Shown piece by piece: positions 1 through 7,120 of a stretch of 64,000 nucleotides of DNA. The notes under the pieces are model-generated. The model was not told the origin of the DNA. It did no database searches and worked only from the letters and a program-made list of their open reading frames with translations. Within the stretch, counting starts at the first letter, position 1. Each line of letters begins with the position of its first letter. The position numbers were made by a program, and so were the translations under genes. Origin of the DNA: Phaeocystidibacter luteus (GTDB taxonomy: Bacteria; Bacteroidota; Bacteroidia; Flavobacteriales; Schleiferiaceae). Location of the stretch: positions 124,001 to 188,000 of the forward strand of contig NZ_WBVO01000005.1 of NCBI RefSeq assembly GCF_008933115.1, in the 5' to 3' direction.

Positions 1-85
1 TCGGCTCCCCTAGTCATTGGCGTGAGTCCCTAATGCATCTTTTCACTTCAACGCAATGGCAGACTACCACGAAACACCTTAGTGC

Positions 86-93
86 TATATTTG
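86..93 (+). promoter_or_regulatory. Bacteroidota -7 promoter element (TATATTTG)
   Basis: TATATTTG fits the TANNTTTG element recognised by the Bacteroidota primary sigma factor. It ends 4 bases before the ATG at 98, so the transcript would have almost no leader. The -33 TTTG was not clearly identified. The rest of positions 1-97 shows nothing recognisable. Confidence 0.5.
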
Positions 94-97
94 ATAC

Positions 98-943
98 ATG
101 TCCCAACGATCTACCAAACTATTGAGACTTGCCTTTTGGCTCAATATCAGCTTTGCTGTGTTTGAACTCATTGGTGGATATATAAGTGGATCACTTGCCA
201 TTTTATCCGATGCACTTCACGATTTTGGAGATTCCCTCTCCCTCGGCCTAGCGTGGTACTTTCAGCACTTATCTCAACGTAGAAGCGACGATAAATTCAG
301 TTTTGGGTACGCGCGTTTTTCGACTCTCGGAGCACTAGTAAACAGTCTAATTCTGATTCTTGGAAGTGCGTTCTTGCTCTATCTTTCCATCTCTACTTTC
401 TGTGAACGCGAGGCTCCTTTAACAGGCTGGATGATGATTATTGCCGTTATTGGAGTTGTAATCAACACTGTCGCGTTTAAGACACTTCATTCGGGAGACT
501 CCCTCAATGAAAAAACAGCAGCCCTTCACCTACTCGAGGATGTTGTGGGATGGATCGCAGTGCTTATCGGTGCAATTGTCATGTACTTCACGGGGTGGGC
601 TTGGATTGACTCGCTTCTATCCGTAGCCATCGCCGTTTGGATTGGTACTACCGCGGTCCGACAGCTGCTCAAATCTACAGGCGTATTTATGCAGTCTGTA
701 CCTCCAGGCATTGATTTAGACGAGGTTTGTAGGGCGCTCGAAGCGGATCCAAGAGTGCGGGAAGTTCACAATGTGCGTATTTGGTCGCTCGACGGTAGCG
801 ATCACGTTGTGAGCATGCATGTTGTTTTAGATAGCGATATGCGTATTTCTGAAGTTGAAGCGGTTCGACGTGAGCTCAAATCCCAGCTGCAAGAAAGAGG
901 CTTGATGGAAGTAACCTTGCAATTTGAAGCGCCTAGGGTTTAA
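98..943 (+). CDS. Cation diffusion facilitator (CDF/CzcD-like) metal efflux transporter
   Basis: A 281-residue inner-membrane antiporter that probably exports Zn2+/Co2+/Cd2+-type divalent cations in exchange for protons. The first two thirds hold about six hydrophobic segments. The family metal site is visible as SDALHDFGDS (helix 2, about residue 38) and HLLEDVVGW (helix 5, about residue 144), which supply the His/Asp ligands. The last 80 residues form the soluble dimerising domain (REVHNVRIW followed by SMHVVL). Length and order of parts are normal for a complete CDF protein. The substrate cannot be told from sequence. The stop codon overlaps the stop of the converging flavoprotein gene by four bases. 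Confidence 0.93.
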   Translation: MSQRSTKLLRLAFWLNISFAVFELIGGYISGSLAILSDALHDFGDSLSLGLAWYFQHLSQRRSDDKFSFGYARFSTLGALVNSLILILGSAFLLYLSISTFCEREAPLTGWMMIIAVIGVVINTVAFKTLHSGDSLNEKTAALHLLEDVVGWIAVLIGAIVMYFTGWAWIDSLLSVAIAVWIGTTAVRQLLKSTGVFMQSVPPGIDLDEVCRALEADPRVREVHNVRIWSLDGSDHVVSMHVVLDSDMRISEVEAVRRELKSQLQERGLMEVTLQFEAPRV

Positions 944-1518
944 GCGTTTTTCTTACCCAGTTGGCGAACCTTTTCCAACCACTTAGCACGGTAGCTATCC
1001 TTCGATAGTCTAAGCGGCCCGATTGTCGTTACCTTCACTTTTCTAACTCCAGTATAGTGCAGGGTTAATCGCTTCATTGCGTTGTGACTCGGACTTTTAT
1101 ACATCAAGCGATAGAACCAACCAGGCTGGTCCAAAGTGCTGATAATTCGTGCCGTTTTACCCTTCAAGAGCTTTTTGGAGAATAAAGAGCCTTCAATTTT
1201 TTGAAAAGCAAAACCAGGAAGAAGAACACGGTCTAAAAAGCCTTTCATGATTGCCGGATATGAACCCCACCAAACAGGATAAACCCATACGAGATGGTCA
1301 GCCCACTTTAGCATTTTCTGTGCATCGAGTAGATCAGGCTCAAGCTCGGTTCGCTTTCTATATCCAAAGCTCAAATTTGGATTGAACTTTAGGTCGCGAA
1401 TATTGAGCATTTTTACATTGGACTTTGCACTTAGCGCGCCTTCTCGATAAGCCTCGGAAAGGGCGAAATTGTAGCTTTCGGAATCTGGATGTCCGTTGAT
1501 AATAAGAACGTTTTTCAT
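940..1518 (-). CDS. NAD(P)H-dependent oxidoreductase, flavodoxin-like fold (quinone reductase family)
   Basis: A 192-residue protein of the NQO1/KefF-type flavodoxin-like family, expected to bind FMN or FAD and reduce quinones or similar acceptors in the cytosol. The N-terminus MKNVLIINGHPDSESYN is the classic beta1/phosphate-loop start, and WVYPVWWGSYPAIMKGFLDRV (split here as WVYPVWWGSYP and MKGFLDRV) is the flavin-binding segment around residues 80-100. An upstream ATG would add about 44 unrelated residues; the start at 1518 was chosen because it begins the fold exactly and overlaps the preceding gene's stop by one base (TGATG), typical of coupled translation. It follows a small membrane protein and a Crp/Fnr regulator on the same strand, so the three may form one unit. 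Confidence 0.88.
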   Translation of the reverse strand: MKNVLIINGHPDSESYNFALSEAYREGALSAKSNVKMLNIRDLKFNPNLSFGYRKRTELEPDLLDAQKMLKWADHLVWVYPVWWGSYPAIMKGFLDRVLLPGFAFQKIEGSLFSKKLLKGKTARIISTLDQPGWFYRLMYKSPSHNAMKRLTLHYTGVRKVKVTTIGPLRLSKDSYRAKWLEKVRQLGKKNA

Positions 1519-1847
1519 CAGAAATAGAATTTGAATTTTTGCTCGAATAGAGTTCCAGAGAGATTTTCTTTTTTGAAAAATTGATAAAGAATGAACCCTC
1601 CGGGAACCGCGAGAAACAGGAAGCAAATGAGAAAGACGAGCACACCGCACGTCATGGAAAGTACCTCTGCGCCTGAATCGCCAAGTAGATCCGTAATATT
1701 AGTCTGAACGTATGCTTGTGTTTGAGAGGCGTACTCTATAAAGCGAATGGAGGTTTCATAAATGAGCCAAGCGGGGTAAAACCACTTTCGGAATGCACTC
1801 CAGTACGGCCCAAGAAAAGAAGGGGAAGGTGTCGATCTGCCTGACAT
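1518..1847 (-). CDS. Small membrane protein of unknown function
   Basis: A 109-residue protein not assigned to a family. Around residues 60-90 there is one strong hydrophobic segment (VLVFLICFLFLAVPGGFIL), with a weaker aromatic-rich stretch near residues 15-35 (FLGPYWSAFRKWFYPAWLIY). The C-terminus is basic and aromatic. It sits between the Crp/Fnr-like regulator (56 bases upstream) and the quinone-reductase-like gene, overlapping the latter's ATG by one base, which argues that it is genuinely translated. A role linked to the neighbouring flavoprotein is only inference. Confidence 0.6.
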   Translation of the reverse strand: MSGRSTPSPSFLGPYWSAFRKWFYPAWLIYETSIRFIEYASQTQAYVQTNITDLLGDSGAEVLSMTCGVLVFLICFLFLAVPGGFILYQFFKKENLSGTLFEQKFKFYF

Positions 1848-1903
1848 TGCTTTTACTTTTCGACAAAGTTCCAGCGGCCAAAGGCAGCGTCATTTGATTT
1901 ATA

Positions 1904-2485
1904 TCAAATTCGGTTTTTAGGATTTCGAATACGGCTAAGCGTTTCAAGTGTAATTCCCAGATAAGATGCAATGTGTGTAAGCGGCATTCGATTCGTGATG
2001 TTCGGATACATCTGAAGCAATTGCTCGTAACGTTCGTCTGCCTTATTGAACTGAATAGCGTTGAGCCTTGTACATAAACCGAGAAGAGTTTGGGTAACTA
2101 TTCGGCTTATCAAACGCTCGAAATCGTGATGCGCAGACCCCAATTCATCCATGAGCTCTTTCGAGAACTCTAATGCGGTAGAGTCTTCGATGAATTCGCA
2201 ATAATGCGGACTTGGACCATCACCGAAAAAGCTGAAAATGGGAGCCATGATTTCATTCTCGAACGAGAACCAATCAGAAATGTCCTTTCCATCCTTCAGG
2301 TAGTAAGCCCTACCGCTACCCTTCACAATGAGGAAGGCACGTTTGGAGTATTGACCTTCTCTTACGACAACCTCACCTTTAGAAAATGTTTTTAAGCTCG
2401 AACGCGCAAGGAGTTCCGCTTGGCACTCTTCGGAGAGGGGTGAGATGTTATCGGAAAGGGCACGAATGGAATCTTGAGGAGACAT
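1904..2485 (-). CDS. Crp/Fnr family transcriptional regulator
   Basis: A 193-residue regulator. Residues about 15-125 form the cyclic-nucleotide-binding-like beta-roll (KGEVVVREGQYSKRAFLIVKGSGRAYY), followed by the long dimer helix. The short C-terminal helix-turn-helix is LTHIASYLGITLETLSRIR, very typical of the compact Bacteroidota members of this family. No Fnr-type cysteine cluster is seen, so direct oxygen sensing by an iron-sulfur cluster is unlikely; the ligand is unknown. It lies immediately upstream of the small membrane protein and quinone-reductase genes on the same strand, so these are its likeliest targets or co-transcribed partners. A copy of the five-member intergenic element lies about 220 bases upstream of the start. 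Confidence 0.9.
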   Translation of the reverse strand: MSPQDSIRALSDNISPLSEECQAELLARSSLKTFSKGEVVVREGQYSKRAFLIVKGSGRAYYLKDGKDISDWFSFENEIMAPIFSFFGDGPSPHYCEFIEDSTALEFSKELMDELGSAHHDFERLISRIVTQTLLGLCTRLNAIQFNKADERYEQLLQMYPNITNRMPLTHIASYLGITLETLSRIRNPKNRI

Positions 2486-2702
2486 GTGACGAAGATAGTG
2501 GGATTGCTTGGTTCCTCAGCATATGGATTCTGGCAATAGACCGAAAGTGATGCCGGATATTTATGTAGAAGTCGGCGTTGAGGTCGATTAGAAGTTTACG
2601 AGAGAAAGTCTCGGAAGGGATACATATTGTTCTTAGAGGACATGTGTTTGGGAGCAATGTGGTGGGAGTATGACGCTTTGGACTGGGAGGGTCTATTTTG
2701 AC

Positions 2703-2910
2703 GGGGGCCCCTACCCCCACCCCTCGTGGAGAAGTTCCGAATTATCTTATTTAGTTCGTCCAATCTCATTGGGACTATCGGTGGACAAAAGGGTGACAAT
2801 TAGTGGACAGGCTTCGATTGTTCATTACTATCCGATTGTAAACGTTTGTCATCCGAATAACACCGTGTGGATTCGTAGCTTGAGAACGGGGCGGGGCTAT
2901 CAGTCCCCCC
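2703..2910 (+). repeat. Intergenic palindromic element, copy A
   Basis: One of five related elements in the window. It begins with GGGGGCCCCTACCCCCACCC and AGAAGTTCC, ends with GCTTGAGAACGGGGCGGGGC, and carries the core GTAAACGTTTGT at 2838-2849 flanked by ATCCG/TCCGA. It contains GACAATTAGTGGACA, which recurs in copy B as GACAATTGGTGGACA on the other strand. It sits upstream of the Crp/Fnr gene and downstream of the ALDH7 terminator. The flanks 2486-2702 and 2911-3080 show nothing else I recognise. Confidence 0.75.
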
Positions 2911-3083
2911 ACCTAATCATCCAACGCCAATTCACACTATTCGCACCCCCACCCACTCTATCTCCACAACAGTGTCATCAATGTGATGAGTCGCTAGAAC
3001 CAGATAGGTCAAACCTTCCCTCAGACTCAACAAGCCGACCTGATTCTTCGCGAGATGAGCATGACCTTCACCGCTACGTAGAA

Positions 3084-3125
3084 TGAAAAAAGGTTGACCA
3101 AAAGCCATTGCCTTTGGTCAACCTT
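3084..3125 (-). terminator. Rho-independent terminator of the ALDH7-type gene
   Basis: A perfect 13-base stem, AAGGTTGACCAAA (3090-3102) paired with TTTGGTCAACCTT (3113-3125), with a 10-base loop. Read on the minus strand it runs into TTTTTT at 3085-3090. It lies 75 bases after the stop of the aldehyde dehydrogenase gene. Two further small hairpins (CCGCC/GGCGG and AAAGCC/GGCTTT) sit between it and the gene at about 3137-3170. Confidence 0.85.
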
Positions 3126-3200
3126 GAACTCCTTCCGCCACATGGCGGACCCTTTTAAAGCCGCTAGGCTTTGATCCTTTTTCCGAGGAACGAGGAAATC

Positions 3201-4748
3201 TTAAATGTCAAACTTAATGCCCTGCGCCAACGGCAAATCCGTGGAGTAGTTCAATGTGTTTGTCTGACGTCGCATGTATGCTTTCCAAGCATCAGATCCT
3301 GATTCGCGACCTCCGCCGGTTTCTTTTTCACCACCGAATGCACCACCAATTTCAGCACCAGATGTACCGATATTCACGTTGGCAATTCCGCAGTCAGAAC
3401 CTGCAGCCGAAAGGAATTGATGCGCTTCACGCATGCTGTTTGTCATAATTGCTGATGACAATCCTTGAGGGACTCCATTCTGAAGAGCAATAGCTTCTTC
3501 GAAGGTCTTATACTTCATCAAGTATAGGATTGGTGCAAACGTTTCGTGCTGTACAATCTCAAAATGATTCTCAGCTTCGGCGATTGCAGGCTTCACGTAG
3601 CATCCGCTCTCGTAGCCTTCGCCTTCTAAAACACCACCTTCTACGATGAGTTTTCCACCCTCTTCCACAACTTTTTCAAGTGCGTGTTGGTAAGCCTTAA
3701 CCGCGTCTTGGTCAATTAAAGGACCCACGTGGTTCTTCTCATCAAGCGGGTTGCCAATGCTCAATTGGTCGTAAGCTTTAACAATTGCGTCTTTTACCTT
3801 GTCGTAAATCGATTCGTGAATGATAACGCGACGCGTTGAAGTACATCTCTGTCCGGCTGTTCCCACAGCACCGAATACGGTACCGATGGTTGTCATACGA
3901 AGGTCTGCATCCGGAGTTACAATAATGGAGTTGTTTCCACCAAGCTCAAGGATAGACTTTCCGAGACGTTTCGCCACTTCAGTTCCAACGATCTTACCCA
4001 TGCGGATAGAACCTGTTGCAGATACCAATGGAACGTTCTTGTCTTGAGTCATCCACTCGCCCACTTTATAGTCGCCGGTGATGATACATGAAATTCCCTC
4101 TGGTAGGTTGTTTGCTTCAGCCACTTTGTTGAAGAGGTTCTGACAAGCAATAGCGGTGAGTGGAGTCTTTTCACTCGCTTTCCAGATGGTAACGTCACCA
4201 CAAACCCAAGCAAGGGCAGTATTCCAAGACCAAACAGCTACTGGGAAGTTGAATGCGGAAATAATTCCGACAATACCCAATGGATGCCATTGCTCTTGCA
4301 TGTGGTGAGCTGGACGCTCAGACTTGATGGTAAGACCATAAAGCTGGCGAGAAAGACCGACTGCAAAATCGCAGATATCGATCATCTCCTGAACTTCACC
4401 CAAACCTTCTTGGTAGCTTTTACCCATTTCGTAAGAAACGAGCTTCCCAAGTGGCTCTTTGTATTCGCGGAGGATTTCGCCATACTGACGAACAATTTCG
4501 CCGCGCTGTGGAGCAGGCATTACTCTCCATGTTTGGAAAGCTTCTTTCGCTGTAGCGATTACCTTCTCATACTCTTCGCGAGTTGTAGTAGAAACGGAAC
4601 CGATGGTTTTGCCATCTACCGGAGACCATGATGTAATGGAGTCTCCTGATCCGAAGAAGTTTTTACCTGTTGATGTGCCTTTGTTCTCAGCTTGTAGTCC
4701 AAGCTTGTTGAGTACGTCTTGCATGTGTAGTATATTCGAATTCGTCAT
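3201..4748 (-). CDS. amaB: ALDH7-family aldehyde dehydrogenase (probable L-2-aminoadipate-6-semialdehyde dehydrogenase)
   Basis: A 515-residue NAD(P)-dependent aldehyde dehydrogenase of the antiquitin (ALDH7) type, expected to oxidise 2-aminoadipate semialdehyde/piperideine-6-carboxylate in lysine breakdown. The nucleotide-site motif SAFNFPVAVW lies near residue 163, the general base Glu in KSILELGGNN near 265, and the catalytic Cys in GTAGQRCTSTRR near 300. The C-terminal FGGEKETGGGRESGSDAWKAY matches the antiquitin signature for binding the aminoadipate chain (shown here only in part). Full length with no defect. A TAAATTTG promoter element lies 11 bases upstream and a strong terminator follows. 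The substrate assignment rests on subfamily resemblance; no other lysine-degradation gene is adjacent. Confidence 0.88.
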   Translation of the reverse strand: MTNSNILHMQDVLNKLGLQAENKGTSTGKNFFGSGDSITSWSPVDGKTIGSVSTTTREEYEKVIATAKEAFQTWRVMPAPQRGEIVRQYGEILREYKEPLGKLVSYEMGKSYQEGLGEVQEMIDICDFAVGLSRQLYGLTIKSERPAHHMQEQWHPLGIVGIISAFNFPVAVWSWNTALAWVCGDVTIWKASEKTPLTAIACQNLFNKVAEANNLPEGISCIITGDYKVGEWMTQDKNVPLVSATGSIRMGKIVGTEVAKRLGKSILELGGNNSIIVTPDADLRMTTIGTVFGAVGTAGQRCTSTRRVIIHESIYDKVKDAIVKAYDQLSIGNPLDEKNHVGPLIDQDAVKAYQHALEKVVEEGGKLIVEGGVLEGEGYESGCYVKPAIAEAENHFEIVQHETFAPILYLMKYKTFEEAIALQNGVPQGLSSAIMTNSMREAHQFLSAAGSDCGIANVNIGTSGAEIGGAFGGEKETGGGRESGSDAWKAYMRRQTNTLNYSTDLPLAQGIKFDI

Positions 4749-4758
4749 TGGATTGCCA

Positions 4759-4766
4759 CAAATTTA
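4759..4766 (-). promoter_or_regulatory. -7 promoter element (TAAATTTG) for the ALDH7-type gene
   Basis: On the minus strand TAAATTTG matches TANNTTTG and lies 10 bases upstream of the start at 4748, predicting a very short leader. Confidence 0.55.
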
Positions 4767-4808
4767 ACACTTTAGGCGGCGGATAGCCTAGGATTTAACA
4801 AAAGGATA

Positions 4809-5189
4809 TTGCGATACGAAATTGAATCACTCAACCTCCTTTCGAAAAATGAAAAAGGAGAAACCTATACGCTAGACGAAAGACCGACCTCTAGCTTTCT
4901 TTTTGCCAACAGAAAGAAGGGTGTGATGTTCGGTAATCACTGGCATAAGGGAGTGTCCTCGACAAAGAACCCCGAGGTTCTCCTGTTCATCTCAGGCCGT
5001 ATGACCATGTGGGTTTCAGATGTGGATGGAGGAAATAAAGAAGAGGTAGACCTTCGAGCTCCATTGAAGCTGAAAATCTACCCCCATGTACTGCATTTGT
5101 TTAAAGCAGAGACCGATTGTGTGTTCTTGGAGTTTAACTCTCTAGACGAACACGTGGCCGATACCTACTACCCTACTCAGGAAGGTTGA
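4809..5189 (+). CDS. Small cupin-fold protein
   Basis: A 126-residue single-domain cupin of unknown substrate. Cupin motif 1 is recognisable as GNHWHKG...PEVLLFISG (two His about residues 43-45, Glu near 56, Gly near 62), and motif 2 as YPHVLHLFKA near residue 96. Proteins of this layout can be metal-dependent sugar epimerases or small-molecule dioxygenases; nothing here distinguishes them. The start is uncertain: no in-frame ATG fits, TTG at 4809 is the best candidate, with AAAGGA only 2-3 bases upstream. The 3' end overlaps the converging MuiA-like gene by 17 bases. Confidence 0.7.
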   Translation: MRYEIESLNLLSKNEKGETYTLDERPTSSFLFANRKKGVMFGNHWHKGVSSTKNPEVLLFISGRMTMWVSDVDGGNKEEVDLRAPLKLKIYPHVLHLFKAETDCVFLEFNSLDEHVADTYYPTQEG

Positions 5190-7107
5190 GCGCATTTCGA
5201 AGTTCCTTCGGATAGGTTACTTCAAAGCTGTATTGGATGGTCCATTCTTCCCCGGGTTGAAGTGTCTTGCTCCAGGTTATAACCCCTGTTTTAGGGTTCA
5301 CCTCTGCACCATCAGCCATCTGCTCAGAGACTTCTACGTCTTCATCATTGCTGATTGGGAACTGCTCAAGCACCTCAATGTCAACCGCCACAGTCTTGGT
5401 GTTTCGAATCACGATTTCATACGCAAAAGACTCATCTACCTTGCTGCTAAAAGTATGTTGAGAAGAGTTGGCATTCAATCGATTCCGCTCAAAAACCACA
5501 CCTTGATCTACACCTAATGCAAGCGCTAACGTGTCATTCGTTGTGCTTGGGTTGATGTACCCAGAACCGTTGAAAGTACCCTCAAAGAAGAAGTTTGTTG
5601 TTCCCTCGAGCAGATCGAGATTCTCCCAATCTTCGATTCGTGCGATGGCAAAAACGTCTTCGGATAGTGCTGGGTAGGAACGATCTAGGTATTCTGCATT
5701 TGCTTCCATCGTTTGGATCCACACATCTTGTCCGCGGCCATTGCTTGGGAGGTTGAATGGCTGATCGATTGTGTACATCGTTGAAACTGCTTGGTACTTG
5801 CGCTCGAAGTTGCGAACTCTGACACCATCAACAAAAACCAAATTAGCGTCATCTCTTGTTCCTCGGACTATGATCTTTCCATCGTCATAGCCTGCTGCAT
5901 CGCCATATTGTGCAGGTGTTCCCCCTGTTACGACAACAATATTGCTCAATGTGCTAGCGCCATTTCTGTTGAGCGATAGTTTGCTCAACTGCGGTTCATT
6001 AGAAACTGCTATTGAAGTATTCAGGGTGTTGTACCCCTGGTATTCGCATTGAACTGTATAAGCTCCAAGCGCTAGGTCTTCTTTCATCACCTCACCCAAT
6101 TCATTCGAAACCAATATGTGGGTTTCATTGAATGCGCTGAGTGTGACGGTAGCGTACGGAATTGGCCTTCCAGTTTCACCCTCCAGAACGAAACCATGGA
6201 AGCTACCGGTGCTAGTTATGTGTGCATTTTGTCGAAACTCTGGGGCACTCGGCACGTAGTAATTGTTGTAGTTGAGTTCCCATACATTCATCTGGGGTTC
6301 AAATGCTCCAAGTGATGGATTTCCGGTAGAGAGGGAGAGGTTTACACCATCCCAGTTTTCGCCGGTGTTTTGAACAATGGTTCCCATAAACTCGAACGAT
6401 AGTGGGCTCGAAAAGTCGCTCGCTCGCACGTTGTAATAAGGTGTCCATTTCGCTTTTGGAGAGAAATATGAAATCCGGAAAGAGCCAGTCATAGTTTGTT
6501 CAACACGAATTTCAACTTCGATTACTGACTTCGGTTTTCCTAGGTTGTCTTCCAGTTCAGCGAGCTGGGCTCGAAGTTTTTGACTTTCTTCTTGAAGCCC
6601 TTTCACTTTTTCAATTGAGGCACGGAGGGCTTCGCGAATTTCGCGACGTCGACTTCGCAAATACGTATCCGCTGATTGAATCTCTTGAGCCGTCATATCA
6701 CCGCGAACCTTAGTATTCGCGCCAATGAACTGCAGATCTTCGTTCAAAGAAACCTGAATATCCTGTTCAGCGATGATGCGATCTTCTACACGGTCTATTT
6801 TCATTCCGAGATCCGTAAGGTCTTCTATACCCAACTCTTCAGGGGTTAGATATCGATAATTCACCTTGAGTAAGCGGACGTTATCTGGGGCCTTAACTTG
6901 AATTGCATTCGCGATAAGGTCGTTGGGAATATCGGTGAAATAGAGCGTCTTCGTATTGGCGGTCAGATTTACCTCGGCCGAACGTTCAACGATGGCCCCG
7001 TATCGGTACACCGTTACATCTTCTAATTCTGAATCTACACGGGTTTGCCCAACGCTTACTAGGGAGCAAACCAAAAATATGATGAAGCTTAACTTTTTCA
7101 TTTTCAA
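5173..7107 (-). CDS. Mucoidy-inhibitor MuiA-like secreted protein (DUF4140/DUF4139) with carboxypeptidase-regulatory insert and TonB-plug-like motifs
   Basis: A 644-residue secreted protein with a signal peptide (MKMKKLSFIIFLVCSLVSVGQ). Residues about 25-120 form the DUF4140 N-terminal domain, about 125-195 a charged coiled coil (KVKGLQEESQKLRAQLAELE), and from about 205 the DUF4139 beta-rich region (SYFSPKAKWTPYYNVRASDF). At about 305-375 a CarboxypepD_reg-like domain interrupts it (GFVLEGETGRPIPYATVTLS). This is followed by VVVTGGTPAQYGDAAG and IIVRGTRDDANLVFVDGVRV, which resemble the plug motifs of TonB-dependent receptors but in reversed order. The C-terminus (RNTKTVAVDIEVLEQFPIS...ITWSKTLQPGEE) completes DUF4139. 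The function of the family is poorly known. It lies 13 bases downstream of a 668-residue paralogue. Confidence 0.85.
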   Translation of the reverse strand: MKMKKLSFIIFLVCSLVSVGQTRVDSELEDVTVYRYGAIVERSAEVNLTANTKTLYFTDIPNDLIANAIQVKAPDNVRLLKVNYRYLTPEELGIEDLTDLGMKIDRVEDRIIAEQDIQVSLNEDLQFIGANTKVRGDMTAQEIQSADTYLRSRRREIREALRASIEKVKGLQEESQKLRAQLAELEDNLGKPKSVIEVEIRVEQTMTGSFRISYFSPKAKWTPYYNVRASDFSSPLSFEFMGTIVQNTGENWDGVNLSLSTGNPSLGAFEPQMNVWELNYNNYYVPSAPEFRQNAHITSTGSFHGFVLEGETGRPIPYATVTLSAFNETHILVSNELGEVMKEDLALGAYTVQCEYQGYNTLNTSIAVSNEPQLSKLSLNRNGASTLSNIVVVTGGTPAQYGDAAGYDDGKIIVRGTRDDANLVFVDGVRVRNFERKYQAVSTMYTIDQPFNLPSNGRGQDVWIQTMEANAEYLDRSYPALSEDVFAIARIEDWENLDLLEGTTNFFFEGTFNGSGYINPSTTNDTLALALGVDQGVVFERNRLNANSSQHTFSSKVDESFAYEIVIRNTKTVAVDIEVLEQFPISNDEDVEVSEQMADGAEVNPKTGVITWSKTLQPGEEWTIQYSFEVTYPKELRNALNLPE

Positions 7108-7120
7108 TTGATTTTGCTGC

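Noticed and set aside
1358-1645. Minus-strand frame of 95 codons and the long 5' extension of the quinone reductase gene
   Set aside because: These overlap the small membrane protein and the flavoprotein in other frames; the flavodoxin-like fold begins exactly at 1518.
2670-3086. Plus-strand open frame of 138 codons
   Set aside because: It runs through the palindromic element copy A; composition is low-complexity (Pro/Ser/Arg), there is no recognisable domain, and the other copies do not keep the frame.
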